Source: VXRD01 sp965232265 | GTDB taxonomy: Bacteria; Latescibacterota; UBA2968 | Direction: 5' to 3' | Length of the DNA stretch: 64,000 nucleotides | NCBI GenBank assembly: GCA_965232265.1 | Contig: CBDDPH010000002.1 | Location: forward strand, 3,224,001-3,288,000 | In this document: positions 45,330-55,356 of the stretch, one piece after another | Layout: the number at the start of each line of letters is the position of its first letter | Position numbering within the stretch: position 1 is the stretch's first letter | Notes under the pieces: generated by a model | Told to the model about the DNA's origin: nothing | Databases searched by the model: none | The model's input: the letters and a program-made list of their open reading frames with translations, nothing else | Position numbers and translations under genes: made by a program

Positions 45330-45471
45330 AAGTGCTGTTGTGAAAGCTCAAAATCAGGGCGTTCCAAAAGAAGAAATTTTTCAATTTTTAGAAGACGTGA
45401 TTGACAGTCGAGCAGCAGATCAAGCATTAAAAGAAGTGGAAAGAACAGGAGATGGACTTGACCTGTTTTAG
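45317..45471 (+). pseudogene. C-terminal fragment of a small antitoxin-like or regulatory protein
   Basis: A frame without start codon runs to TAG at 45471. It encodes FESAVVKAQNQGVPKEEIF and a further 30 acidic and basic residues. The pattern (a helix, GVPKEEI, then a short acidic tail) resembles the end of small antitoxins. An in-frame TGA precedes it directly, so the N-terminal part is missing. Confidence 0.35.
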
Positions 45472-45583
45472 TGGATAGTGCGGAAAGCACCCATTATGCT
45501 GTTATACACCAAAACGGGTTAAGTTCAGACATTAAATTACACATTTATAGAAAAAATACATTGGTGGCCAGACTTGTTCCATT

Positions 45584-46735
45584 TTACGAACGTTTTACTT
45601 TCCAGAAAGCTTCGCTAAAAGTTCCTAAACGAACACGCCATTTGTCTCTATCGCGCTTCACAATAGCACCCAGGAGCCGAACGCCAAACACTTTCTGGGT
45701 GACACTTATGGGACATTTCTCTCTTTCTATAAAGAATGATACTTCACCCAAATTCTCGGCCTTGAAAGTTCCTGACACCCCTCCATTCTGGATCTGATCA
45801 TTTGCAATCTGATTGCTCTCTATGTCTAAGTAATGAACTTTTCCTGCATAATCATCAAAGGGGATTCGGAGGGGCGCTGTATTTTTAGATACCCAAAAGT
45901 CATCACAGTATTGTCTTACAGGACATTCCCGGCAGTTGTTCTCATTTGGATTCGCAGGTATTTTACCAGATGACAGAATATCTTGAATAGACATAATTTG
46001 CAGATTATATCGTTGCTTTAAATCAATTATCTCATCCAAAGTCGGTACGGGTATTTTATACTCAATTGAGGGGTCAGGATAAATTATTCTTAGGGATTTT
46101 GGTAATTTCCCAAATCTGATCCACCATAGCATCGCGTAAAACTCTAATTGGTCCTTATGCTCGTCCTTTTGATCTCCGGTTTTGAAATCAGCCAAGCAAG
46201 AATTGCTAGCCCGATCAATCCTCCCACATACGGGTGGATGATCTACTTCCACCCAAAGCTCTTCACCACTATTAATTGGTTGAGATGAAATCGATTGATC
46301 TTTTCTTACACGGCTGGAAGCTTTGTTGATAGAGGGCACTGAGATCTGATTAGTAATTCTTCGGAACACCACCATACAGGAGTTCAAGGAAAATTTCGCC
46401 TTGAAAGATGTAATATTCACTCTGGGATTAACTACGTTCTCTTCCTCAATTAAAGCCCTAAGTTGACGCCGGAAGTATTCGCGTGGATTGAATCCCTCAA
46501 GGTTCCCTTTTCTGACTAGTTCTAAATACCTCTCAAGTGCAGAATGTACTAACCTGCCTTGGAATGCTGAAAAACCGTATGGAGCAGGATATTTGCCTTG
46601 TGAATTTGGAAATTTAGAATGAGCCAGAAACCACTGCCGTGGACATTTTTGCCACTGGGACAGCGCAGAAAAACTCCAAAAATTAGGGAGCCTAGGGGCC
46701 CCAACTGCTGGCTGTAACAGATACAATGAGTGCAT
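45584..46735 (-). CDS. RecB/Cas4-like PD-(D/E)XK nuclease with iron-sulfur cysteines, linked to the Druantia operon
   Basis: I start it at the ATG at 46735 (AGGA eight bases before), 13 bp after the DruE stop; a TTG at 46756 is the alternative. The 383-residue product has His64 (GRLVHSALE), Asp174 (GRIDRAS), Asp183-x-Lys185 (ADFKTG) and Gln196/Tyr200 (QLEFYAM), the complete RecB nuclease set. Cys31 (CPRQW) with Cys268, Cys271 and Cys277 (CRECPVRQYC) would hold a 4Fe-4S cluster, as in AddB and Cas4. The last 90 residues are a small extra domain. This gene is not one of the standard druA-E genes. Its placement suggests that it cuts DNA opened by DruE. Confidence 0.85.
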   Translation of the reverse strand: MHSLYLLQPAVGAPRLPNFWSFSALSQWQKCPRQWFLAHSKFPNSQGKYPAPYGFSAFQGRLVHSALERYLELVRKGNLEGFNPREYFRRQLRALIEEENVVNPRVNITSFKAKFSLNSCMVVFRRITNQISVPSINKASSRVRKDQSISSQPINSGEELWVEVDHPPVCGRIDRASNSCLADFKTGDQKDEHKDQLEFYAMLWWIRFGKLPKSLRIIYPDPSIEYKIPVPTLDEIIDLKQRYNLQIMSIQDILSSGKIPANPNENNCRECPVRQYCDDFWVSKNTAPLRIPFDDYAGKVHYLDIESNQIANDQIQNGGVSGTFKAENLGEVSFFIEREKCPISVTQKVFGVRLLGAIVKRDRDKWRVRLGTFSEAFWKVKRS

Positions 46736-46748
46736 AGCGCAAATCCTG

Positions 46749-49700
46749 TTATCCAATCAACTCTCGGACTAATTGATACGCATCTGGTAGATTTCGGCTT
46801 AGTTGGTAGTCATTTAATAACTGTATCATAGGACCCCCAAGAGTTTCCACTTCATGAAGTGGATGACTAAATCCTTCAGAGAGGTCGTCAAGCAAACCAT
46901 TGAAACACCCCACAGCAAGATCTCCGTTGGAGGTTTTTATCCATAATGGGATATCATACCCATGGTAGGATCTTCCCTGAACACATTTATACCCTTCCAA
47001 TTCTAACATATGTCGCAGAGGACGAAGCCGCTCTGCCTGCAAATGGAGATCATCCGTCAAGGGCAGGGTACCATCTAAAGCGTAGTTCAGAAGTGTTACA
47101 GCCAAATGCCGATCAAGAGATTCATGCCAATGCTGGTTTCCATAATGCCTCAAACAGTTATAACAAGATCTATCACACAGTTTGGGACAATTCTGAAGCA
47201 ATAGTAGAAGATGGTTACGCAGAATATCCGAAATATCTCTGCCAACTTGATCAGCATATCCAGCTCCACCTGATAGAGTATCGAATAGATACACATCTGC
47301 CATCTGCTTCCCAGGCTCAGGTGAAGGTACGATACGAAAACCAACGCTAAACTCTGCTGGATCTACATCAAGGAATCTGCTGGCAGAAATCAGTAGTCCA
47401 TCTGCGAGGGTGCGCAATGAATCGCTAAGGGCGTTTATTGCAATAGAGGAAGACATGTCGGCGGACAACGGATCTTCAATTCCGATTCTCCAGATCATGA
47501 CATCGGACTGAAATGTATGACCTAGAAATACTTGACGGGGCTGACCGTCGCAAGCGGGAGGTTTTCCTCCCTGGCCCCATTGGGTTCTATAGCATCTCTC
47601 ATGTCGATCAAGACTTCCTTGTCCAGTTACGACAGATGTACCGCATTTTTCACAAACCTGAAAACCCAGATTCTCGTCCTTCTTTCCTTTATTTACTATG
47701 ACCAGCAGTCGATCATTTTCATACGTATGGCTACTGTGTCTGCCTAGCCTTTGCCACTCCCCAACCTCTCGCCCTCCAATAGGTACCGGAAATTGAGCAC
47801 TTGTAGCATAAGTCAATTCTTGCTCACGATCACTCTCTTCAAGTTCCTTTGAGTTCTCAGGGTGAAATACCTCAGGCGTTACCATATCCATCTTATCGAG
47901 GTTTGTAGTTCGACACACAGGACAGGGACCTCCTTCTTCTTCAGGGGACTGTGGGTCCTGAACATAACCACAAGAAGGGCAATATATGTAAGGGGTCAGA
48001 TGGTCAAACAAGGGACGAGCACGGTCCCTTTCTGTTGCAATCGTTGACGCGGCAATTCCTCCAGATCTATATGTCTTTTTGTCTATTACGATTAACCTAC
48101 CCGGAGCATACTCACTCAAAGCCAGACCGATTGCCTGCTGGGGTCTCTCCTCAGTTACAACACGCCATCTTCCTCTGTTTTTCTCCAGCTTTTCAACGGA
48201 AAAGCTGCTCAGATCAGTAGGAAAAGCATAAGTGGGTAAGATTCCTTTACCAAAGAGAACATCCAAGAGTAATCCCTCGCCTTCTTCGTCATCCTCACCC
48301 TTGTTTTTATCTTCTATCTCTTTACCTATCGCTATCAATGATGACAAAAGAGTATGGCTGGTTTCTTTCAGCCAATCCGGAAGATCTGTTGAGATTTCTT
48401 TCGGCAACCAGGAAATGATGCTCTCTAAGAGGTCACCATTTTGATCGATCACCCTCCTATGTACCCATTCAGAGAATTTTCCAAATCTCATATCATTTGA
48501 GGGATCTTCGTTATAGAAGTCATGTGCTCTTCCTAACGCACTCTGTAAATACCCAGAAGAAGTTGCTAACGGAATGCCTCCCCGATCAAGGGCCTCATGA
48601 AAAAAAGTTTGGATTAGGTAAGAGTGCATATGTCGGCGAGCAATCTTCTCATTGTCAATTTTGATCATCGGTTGACGGGGATCACCCGAAACAATCTCAG
48701 CAGGATTAAAAAAATAGTGACTGTCGTGGGGCCCACCCTGACCATAGGTAATCACTGTTGAAACAGCAGAACCTCGCCGTCCAGCTCGTCCGGCTCGCTG
48801 CTGATAGTTTTCTCGTTGTGGAGGAACATTTCGAAGGCCGATTGCAACCAGAGACCCTATGTCAACTCCCACCTCCATCGTTGTCGTGCAACTTAGGACA
48901 TCAACCGGTCCGTCGTCATCTCCAATCAGAACGCCCTGAAATCTGAGTTCATACTTTTCTGTTGTTGCATACACGACTCCGGCATCCCTCTGAGATAGCT
49001 GTGCCGTGTGTTCTTCAGCGGTGATATGCACTGGTCGGCCAGTTCCGGAAAGCGTATTGGCAATAGGCCCCCTCCAAAATCCCTTGCGGGCTCTTAGATA
49101 TTCGCTGGAAGCAGGATTCAATGCTTCAACATTATTACTACCACAATTTGGACATCTATTTAAAAGAGTAACTGGACTGAGATAGGTACAAGATTGGCAT
49201 TGAAACCACAAGTGCTCCAGACTAACTCTTAGGCAGACTCTATCAGGGTTAATAAAAAATAGACCCTCTTGCTCAGAGCATAAAACCGATTGAAAAATGT
49301 CATTCAACTGATTAAGATCTGATTGGTCAATCATCGCTTCATCCTGAAGTATCTGTTGGAGCGCCTGTCTCGCCTTATCTTGGAACCGTCCTCTGCTTCC
49401 CCAAGTCTGATTGTAATAACCTGCTACCGCTTCTCGTATATTATCATGGATTGTTCTATCGAATGCGAGTTCATCAAGCAAGGATGCAATCCAAGAACAA
49501 GCCAACGCTTCACTATGGTCCTTAAGCTGCGGGAATTCCATTTCCAATCTTCTATTTAGCTGTCGCAACGCACTCCGGGAAGGTACAACAAAACCTATAG
49601 TGGCAGAGGATATTGAGTAGAATGAACTGCATAATTGACGAAGGAGTGCTTTTCTGTATGCTGTTGGAATGTGGTCCGGAGTCCAATCATCTAAGGCGTC

Positions 49701-52187
49701 TAAGAGATCATTATCATAAAATTCATTGAAGTCTTTTGCATGTTTCTGCAAATCCTTTTGATCCTCTCGGTCGAAAAACTGCAGGAAGAATTTAGTCACT
49801 ATACTAACAAATGAAATATATAGTGCCTTAGTCAGTCTAGGTTCTCTTCCAACTTGATCTAACTCTTGTGCAGCAAGAGCAATGGCCTGCCGAAAGGAGT
49901 CCAATTCAACTTCACGAGGAATATCACGGGCAAGCCTGGCAGCTTTCTGTCTGCCGTCTGAAAAAAGTAATGATTGACGACCCCCGTTAGGAGATTTCGC
50001 AGAGATCTGTTCCTTTGCGGGTTGGGTGACAACCTGCGCTTTAACGAGATTGGCAAAAGGTGCTTCTCCCTTTGTAGCAAGATCCATGATTTTTGATCTC
50101 CCCCGTTGCCATCTTCGAGTACATATAGGACATTGTTCAAATGAAAAGACTTGGCGACTACCAGATGTCTCCGGAGGGGTTGTAGCAATGAAAGCTCGTA
50201 AAAATCTATCTAAATCGTTGGGTTTCTCACGACGAATCATACCAGTACCCCAATCGATCCAGCACTCTGCGGACTCTGCACGTACCTTAGGATGAGGTTC
50301 ACCTTCTACCATAAAATGTACTTCAGAAAGTGGTACGACTTGCTCACGCCCAATTTCACCGCTAGATTCATGCCAGAGAAAGTCTCCTTGTTGCCCACGA
50401 ATATATCCGCGTAAGAATGCAGCCCCACAGTCCCGATGGGTTAGAAGTTCATACACGCGACCACCACATTTACACTGTGTAAGAGGTTCTGTATATAATC
50501 TGCCGAGGAGATATTGTTCGCGGTCTTCATCTAGCCTTTCAGTACATTTGGGATTTATGCACGCATAGATTGCGGGTAACCCCCTAAAGAAAAGATGGAG
50601 ACGAGTTGGTACAAGCACTCGCCCATCCTCTTTTCTCCTAGCAAATGTAGAAAGTGCTATGAGGACCTCTGTTGCGCGTACTCTGGTTGAAGTTTCACAC
50701 TTGGGGAATAGACATGCTGCGAGCTTGCTGAATTCCGTTGCATTACCCGAAATTTCTTCAATTAGATTTTCGACAGGTTCCCATCCCGATAAGCTGTCGA
50801 ATAAAAACTGTGCGAGATCCTCTGAAGCATTTTCAACATTTGGCCAATTGAAGGCTTTCCCTAGATCTTTGACCGCCTTGACTGCTATCTCTTGGTTAAT
50901 GTGGAATTGTTGGAAATCGCCAAGCCGAAATGCAGCAAGTATATCGGGCGTATCGGTGCTCGCCTCCTGTTTTACTTTACGTTTCTCCCTTGTTCCCTGG
51001 ATTAAGGAAATACCATGAGAAGAAATGTCAGACAAACCAGTAAGATCTCTAGCGAACTCTATAACTGCATCCTCAGCAGTTTCTCCTCTCCCTAAGCTTG
51101 CACTCGTGAGGATGCACCTGAAGCGCTCTCTTGGAATCTCTAATCTTGCCTGTAACCGCCGGATGAGTAAAGCGACCTCGGCCCCACCCGTCCCTCTATA
51201 AGTATGTGCTTCATCAAGCACAAGAATGAACTGGTTTCGTTCATCGCTTTTAAGCCAGGTTCTTGTCTGATCGAATATATTTCTCTCAATTGGCCTCAAA
51301 AGCATGTATTCAAGCATTGAATAGTTGGTGATCAGCAAGTCGGGACAGTGACTGTGCATTTCATGCCGAGTCAAAAGTTCAGTATCGCTATATTTGGTCT
51401 TGAGACGCTGCTCCCACCTCTCTCCACTTTTACCAAAAAAACTGACCAGATCCTTGCTTGGCCATTTTCCTTTTTGCTCCAGTTCGCGCCTCGTTTCCTT
51501 ATCGTCTGCATACGGCAAGTAAAAATCATTAAATAATGGGGCTATATGAAATTGATCTCGTTTGCTAATACGCAGCCCAGGGTATGGTGTTCGACTAGTA
51601 TACATTCCAAAACGAACTCGCCGTCCTCGTCCAGCTTCTATCAGGGATGCGATACGGTCATCGCCGAACAGACGCCTAATACGGCTAAGCTGATCACTAA
51701 CCAGTGCATTTAATGGATACAGAAGCAGAGCCCGACAGCCTGGAAGCTGTGCAGAGTCGGGCCTTTCGCTCTGTTCCAAAATTAGGTTGCCCAAGATAGG
51801 CATTAAAAAACTTTCTGTCTTACCCGATCCCGTACCAGTAGCTACAATTAGATCATCGCCATCTCCGAGAAAGGCCTCCAGGGCTTCAGCCTGATGAGAG
51901 TACGGCGGATTGTAAATACCTACGTCTGGATTCTCCAGTTTGGACAGATTAGTTAGAAAATCGCGAACCGCGTCCGGGATATTAAGGCTAGCATAAGACC
52001 TTTCAGTCTTATAGATGGGTGTTGATTCCACATATGGTGCTTGAGATATGGTACCTTGCGCGTTAAGCAGCTTATGTCGCTCACTAATGAGGCTTTCATC
52101 CCGAATATGATATTGGGCCTCCAGGTAATCTCTGAGTGTTTGGGATAAGCCACTGACGATACGTTGAACACCATAGTCTTCAGCCAT
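46749..52187 (-). CDS. druE: DruE-like DEAD/DEAH helicase with DUF1998 domain (Druantia)
   Basis: The ATG at 52187 is preferred because AAAGG is eight bases upstream; a GTG at 52196 abuts it. The 1812-residue product has Walker A at about 117 (ATGTGSGKTESF), the DEAH box at about 326 (LVLDEAHTYRG), TSAS at about 362, a divergent middle, then motifs V-VI at about 1103-1137 (MEVGVDIGS, QQRAGRAGRRG). Cys clusters (CPSCGY, CPVC) and the DUF1998/MZB zinc block (CPKLCDRSCYNCLRHYGNQ) end the protein. E. coli DruE is described as about 2,100 residues. It is the conserved effector helicase of all Druantia types; DISARM helicases also carry DUF1998, but the neighbours fit Druantia. Confidence 0.88.
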   Translation of the reverse strand: MAEDYGVQRIVSGLSQTLRDYLEAQYHIRDESLISERHKLLNAQGTISQAPYVESTPIYKTERSYASLNIPDAVRDFLTNLSKLENPDVGIYNPPYSHQAEALEAFLGDGDDLIVATGTGSGKTESFLMPILGNLILEQSERPDSAQLPGCRALLLYPLNALVSDQLSRIRRLFGDDRIASLIEAGRGRRVRFGMYTSRTPYPGLRISKRDQFHIAPLFNDFYLPYADDKETRRELEQKGKWPSKDLVSFFGKSGERWEQRLKTKYSDTELLTRHEMHSHCPDLLITNYSMLEYMLLRPIERNIFDQTRTWLKSDERNQFILVLDEAHTYRGTGGAEVALLIRRLQARLEIPRERFRCILTSASLGRGETAEDAVIEFARDLTGLSDISSHGISLIQGTREKRKVKQEASTDTPDILAAFRLGDFQQFHINQEIAVKAVKDLGKAFNWPNVENASEDLAQFLFDSLSGWEPVENLIEEISGNATEFSKLAACLFPKCETSTRVRATEVLIALSTFARRKEDGRVLVPTRLHLFFRGLPAIYACINPKCTERLDEDREQYLLGRLYTEPLTQCKCGGRVYELLTHRDCGAAFLRGYIRGQQGDFLWHESSGEIGREQVVPLSEVHFMVEGEPHPKVRAESAECWIDWGTGMIRREKPNDLDRFLRAFIATTPPETSGSRQVFSFEQCPICTRRWQRGRSKIMDLATKGEAPFANLVKAQVVTQPAKEQISAKSPNGGRQSLLFSDGRQKAARLARDIPREVELDSFRQAIALAAQELDQVGREPRLTKALYISFVSIVTKFFLQFFDREDQKDLQKHAKDFNEFYDNDLLDALDDWTPDHIPTAYRKALLRQLCSSFYSISSATIGFVVPSRSALRQLNRRLEMEFPQLKDHSEALACSWIASLLDELAFDRTIHDNIREAVAGYYNQTWGSRGRFQDKARQALQQILQDEAMIDQSDLNQLNDIFQSVLCSEQEGLFFINPDRVCLRVSLEHLWFQCQSCTYLSPVTLLNRCPNCGSNNVEALNPASSEYLRARKGFWRGPIANTLSGTGRPVHITAEEHTAQLSQRDAGVVYATTEKYELRFQGVLIGDDDGPVDVLSCTTTMEVGVDIGSLVAIGLRNVPPQRENYQQRAGRAGRRGSAVSTVITYGQGGPHDSHYFFNPAEIVSGDPRQPMIKIDNEKIARRHMHSYLIQTFFHEALDRGGIPLATSSGYLQSALGRAHDFYNEDPSNDMRFGKFSEWVHRRVIDQNGDLLESIISWLPKEISTDLPDWLKETSHTLLSSLIAIGKEIEDKNKGEDDEEGEGLLLDVLFGKGILPTYAFPTDLSSFSVEKLEKNRGRWRVVTEERPQQAIGLALSEYAPGRLIVIDKKTYRSGGIAASTIATERDRARPLFDHLTPYIYCPSCGYVQDPQSPEEEGGPCPVCRTTNLDKMDMVTPEVFHPENSKELEESDREQELTYATSAQFPVPIGGREVGEWQRLGRHSSHTYENDRLLVIVNKGKKDENLGFQVCEKCGTSVVTGQGSLDRHERCYRTQWGQGGKPPACDGQPRQVFLGHTFQSDVMIWRIGIEDPLSADMSSSIAINALSDSLRTLADGLLISASRFLDVDPAEFSVGFRIVPSPEPGKQMADVYLFDTLSGGAGYADQVGRDISDILRNHLLLLLQNCPKLCDRSCYNCLRHYGNQHWHESLDRHLAVTLLNYALDGTLPLTDDLHLQAERLRPLRHMLELEGYKCVQGRSYHGYDIPLWIKTSNGDLAVGCFNGLLDDLSEGFSHPLHEVETLGGPMIQLLNDYQLSRNLPDAYQLVRELIG

Positions 52188-52201
52188 TACATTCACCTTT
52201 C

Positions 52202-53329
52202 TTACCTAGATTCTCTAACCAGTATTCCCAATCCTTGAAGAATGTCTGCAATATCTTCATACCATCTTTGGTGGATGACATATTTTAACGACATACGGTC
52301 GGTTCTATTACGTGCGTCTGTCGCCAACGCGGTTAAGAGCCTTTCCTCACTATCAGGTAGAAAATTATTGAGATCAAGCATGTAGAAACAACCATTCCTG
52401 ACGGATCTTACAGTGGTTGGCGCGCTCTTGAACTGGTCATATCCATACATCAACCGCCTGACAGTCGAATTATTGGAATTGGAAATAGTAATCTCACTTC
52501 TGATGCATACCGACTGGTTACGTAAGCCTAGTTGACCTAACCAATAACGACGGGGCCCTCTTTTTGTGCCACTACGACACAGATATAATTCATCCCTATC
52601 CCCATTCCATTTGCTCGACGACATCCACCTTGTTGACTGATAATTGTGGGTTTGTGGGATTGGGTAGTAGACTTCGAAGTCGGAATCCGGAATAGAATAA
52701 TCCCTATTCCCAGCCTCCATTCTCTTCTTTTCTATAAAGTCTACCCACCAGTCTTCAAGAGTGGCCTTAGGTTGGCCAAGCCATCGGTGCAATGGCTGCC
52801 ATATCTTTGATTCTCTTTCTAACTTATCTATAAGATCACGATGGCGAATGATTCTCCCGAGTCCTGCCACGGTTAATTCTATTCCTAGTTCCTTCTCAAT
52901 CCTTTGTGTATTTATACATCCTATAACAAGAGCATCACCCGATTTGAGCTTCACTAGCCTTAAAGGGGTTGGTAGATAATAACCTCCTCCTTGGTGGTTT
53001 ATTTCTCTCAACGACACTAATCTTTTGAATGTTCTCCTTACTGGGTCATCTCCAGAGTCAGAAGAATGAGATTGATCTAGGTGGTCCAAGCCCGAAGCGT
53101 GCTGGACATCAAATTGAAACCCTCTGAGTTTTTTGCGGATTTGGGACAGAATTGCTCCAATGTGAACTGGCCCATGAGATTCGTGCAAGCTCTGGCAAGA
53201 TTGTAATACCGCTTGTCGAATATATTCAGCCACTATAAGGTCAAGTGCCCTATCCTCTACTGGGTCAAACGTTCGAATTGCAAGATTCTTGACTATGATG
53301 CCTATGGTTTCTTTAAGTGTCAGATTCAT
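52202..53329 (-). CDS. druD: DruD-like protein (Druantia)
   Basis: The 375-residue protein has no motif I recognise. It is assigned by position (directly before DruE and overlapping the end of the DruC-like gene by 17 bases) and by size, which fits the fourth gene of type I Druantia. The N-terminal 120 residues are helical, and the centre contains Trp-rich stretches (WWVDFIEKKR). The C-terminal part ends in a helix with YVIHQRWYEDI. It is probably a structural or DNA-binding partner of the helicase. The gene-end overlap implies co-translation with DruC. Confidence 0.7.
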   Translation of the reverse strand: MNLTLKETIGIIVKNLAIRTFDPVEDRALDLIVAEYIRQAVLQSCQSLHESHGPVHIGAILSQIRKKLRGFQFDVQHASGLDHLDQSHSSDSGDDPVRRTFKRLVSLREINHQGGGYYLPTPLRLVKLKSGDALVIGCINTQRIEKELGIELTVAGLGRIIRHRDLIDKLERESKIWQPLHRWLGQPKATLEDWWVDFIEKKRMEAGNRDYSIPDSDFEVYYPIPQTHNYQSTRWMSSSKWNGDRDELYLCRSGTKRGPRRYWLGQLGLRNQSVCIRSEITISNSNNSTVRRLMYGYDQFKSAPTTVRSVRNGCFYMLDLNNFLPDSEERLLTALATDARNRTDRMSLKYVIHQRWYEDIADILQGLGILVRESR

Positions 53330-55355
53330 TGGTATTAATACCTGCCAGCTTCAAATAAGCTTGGATACGTGAATCTGTGTATATATCTCCCATCCCTATT
53401 TTTTTGATCGTTTCCATTAAAGCATCCTCGTTCAGGCGACAGGCAAAAAATCGAGGCAGAATCCAGCCAAACATTATTGATACCATATAAGTTTGCAGTT
53501 CTTCTTCTGGCATATAGCTAGATATAAACCTGAAAATGTTATGTACGTTTTTTCGCCATAAAATACTTGGCTGTGTTTCAAAAAGTTTCAGCATTTCATT
53601 GAGTTCCTCTACTCCCTCAACCACATCCCTCTCACTTGAAATTTCAAAGTCAGAAATCTGTCCAGGAATAGGACCTTCAACTTCCGACGTCTTCCAAGAA
53701 AGACAATCTGTATGAACCACAAGGCCCGTTGCAGTCAATAATGGATCAATTGGTATTGCTCCAGGCCCATCCAGGATAGTTCCAAGAAAACAAGGAAAAG
53801 GAAAACTGCGGGGCTGTTCTAGGGTTCTTTTGGCTAAAACTCGCTCAAGGCTTGCTCCATAGGTCTCAAAACAAGAGCTATTCACACCTTCAAGGGTGAT
53901 TGAAGTAAAATCGGTCTTGTGAGCCAGAAGCATCTTTTCAAACTCTGCCGAAGAGGTCAATCCAGGAGGAATCTGAATCTGGATTCGGTTTTCACAGGTC
54001 AACGTTCTTCCGACCATATCAGCCAGCACGTTTTTCATAGATCCCTGAAATAGAATCCATTGCCCCATGAGCAAAGCACTCAGAATCTCCATTGATAACG
54101 TCTTAGCCCCCCCCGATATTAATCCAGTTTTTTTTAAGTTAAGTGTCAAAAGATCCAAGATATCTTCGATGCTGGATAGAGATTTCTGGGGAATTTCTTG
54201 ATTGTGGATGCTATCTCTTTCTGTTTCTACTGACGTATTCAAAAATGGTTTTAGAATAGAGACCTGACTGAGTATCCTATCTACTTTATCCTGAGCCTTC
54301 TCTGCTCGGTCAATGATCGCGGCTTCGATTTCAAGAGGTTTGCTCTCAATCTGCGACTCAAGGTCTGATTTCTGCGTTTCAAGTCCTCCTACCTCTTTCC
54401 TCAGATTGCTTAGTTCCTTGAGTAACTCTGACTTTTCTTTAAGTAATTCTTGATGTGCTTCTTCTTTGCATCGAGATTTATATACTGCTATTTCGTTCTG
54501 AGATGCTGGATGTTGCAGAAAGGTCTCTGTCCATCTTCCAAGATCTTCTCCTGTTTTTAGTGATTCTGTAAGTAGCTTCTCTAGACGCGCCCTACGGCTG
54601 GCCAACCTGTCGGGGAAAGAGACTGACGACAGACGCGCAACTATCTCATCTCTTTTCCGACGGGTAAGCAAATAAGTACCAGGACCTTCTTTACAACCTA
54701 TTCTAAGCATACTTGAAAGCGCCTGATCGACAGTAGTTAGGTCGAGATAGAAATCGGGATTTGGCAATTCAAGATGAGATACGAATAGCCTCCTAGAATT
54801 TTCACACCGTAACTCAACAGGTTCTAGTTTTTCACGCGATTCCCAAGCAGATACGGGTTCATCCAGTGCAGATTCAGAGCATGAATACCGCCCCAGGTTC
54901 TGTATTAGATCTAAATGAAATGGACCAGAAACAATGCCATCCTGAAATTCAAACAGAACGGGATGTTTTCTGATTGAATGGGGTGGAGATACACCTTGCG
55001 AGAGAAGCAAATCTCGAATTTCGTTTATAGATGAGGAGGAAAAACTGCATGGAATTATTTCAGCCGGGCACCGCGTTAGGTGCCTGGTCGCTGTATATTT
55101 TGCAGAATATTGGTTTGGGTTCTCTTCATATAGGTGAGAAACATCAGCTTCAAACATTGCTATATCCTGATGTTGCATCCCTTGCGGTACTCGATCTCTG
55201 AACACATGAATCTCTCCGCGAGTTGGAAAATTTGATTCAGGAGAATCAACGGGTTCAAGTATACCTTCTGAAACCATGGCAGAAATACGAACAAATACTG
55301 ATGTCACTTCTGGTCGGACATTTGGCCAGACACCCAGAACAGTCAACGAAGACAT
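53313..55355 (-). CDS. druC: DruC-like protein with coiled coil (Druantia)
   Basis: The 680-residue protein has a long heptad-rich coiled coil at about 295-365 (KEEAHQELLKEKSELLKEL). It is followed by a domain whose WILFQGSMKNVLADM region at about 420 resembles a degenerate P-loop. No intact Walker A is present. The size and place between DruB and DruD fit DruC of type I Druantia. The ATG at 55355 is preceded by AGAGG inside the end of DruB, one base after its stop. The function of DruC is not established. Confidence 0.72.
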   Translation of the reverse strand: MSSLTVLGVWPNVRPEVTSVFVRISAMVSEGILEPVDSPESNFPTRGEIHVFRDRVPQGMQHQDIAMFEADVSHLYEENPNQYSAKYTATRHLTRCPAEIIPCSFSSSSINEIRDLLLSQGVSPPHSIRKHPVLFEFQDGIVSGPFHLDLIQNLGRYSCSESALDEPVSAWESREKLEPVELRCENSRRLFVSHLELPNPDFYLDLTTVDQALSSMLRIGCKEGPGTYLLTRRKRDEIVARLSSVSFPDRLASRRARLEKLLTESLKTGEDLGRWTETFLQHPASQNEIAVYKSRCKEEAHQELLKEKSELLKELSNLRKEVGGLETQKSDLESQIESKPLEIEAAIIDRAEKAQDKVDRILSQVSILKPFLNTSVETERDSIHNQEIPQKSLSSIEDILDLLTLNLKKTGLISGGAKTLSMEILSALLMGQWILFQGSMKNVLADMVGRTLTCENRIQIQIPPGLTSSAEFEKMLLAHKTDFTSITLEGVNSSCFETYGASLERVLAKRTLEQPRSFPFPCFLGTILDGPGAIPIDPLLTATGLVVHTDCLSWKTSEVEGPIPGQISDFEISSERDVVEGVEELNEMLKLFETQPSILWRKNVHNIFRFISSYMPEEELQTYMVSIMFGWILPRFFACRLNEDALMETIKKIGMGDIYTDSRIQAYLKLAGINTNESDT

Positions 55356-55356
55356 T

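Noticed and set aside
46749..52187. DISARM (DrmA/DrmB) or Dpd reading of the helicase
   Set aside because: The helicase alone would allow it, but no DrmC phospholipase, DNA methyltransferase or queuosine-like gene is nearby, while DUF4338 and the gene order fit Druantia.
55200..55220. GGGTTCAAGTAT as a second att copy
   Set aside because: Only a short match to the tRNA T-loop, located inside the DruC-like coding sequence.
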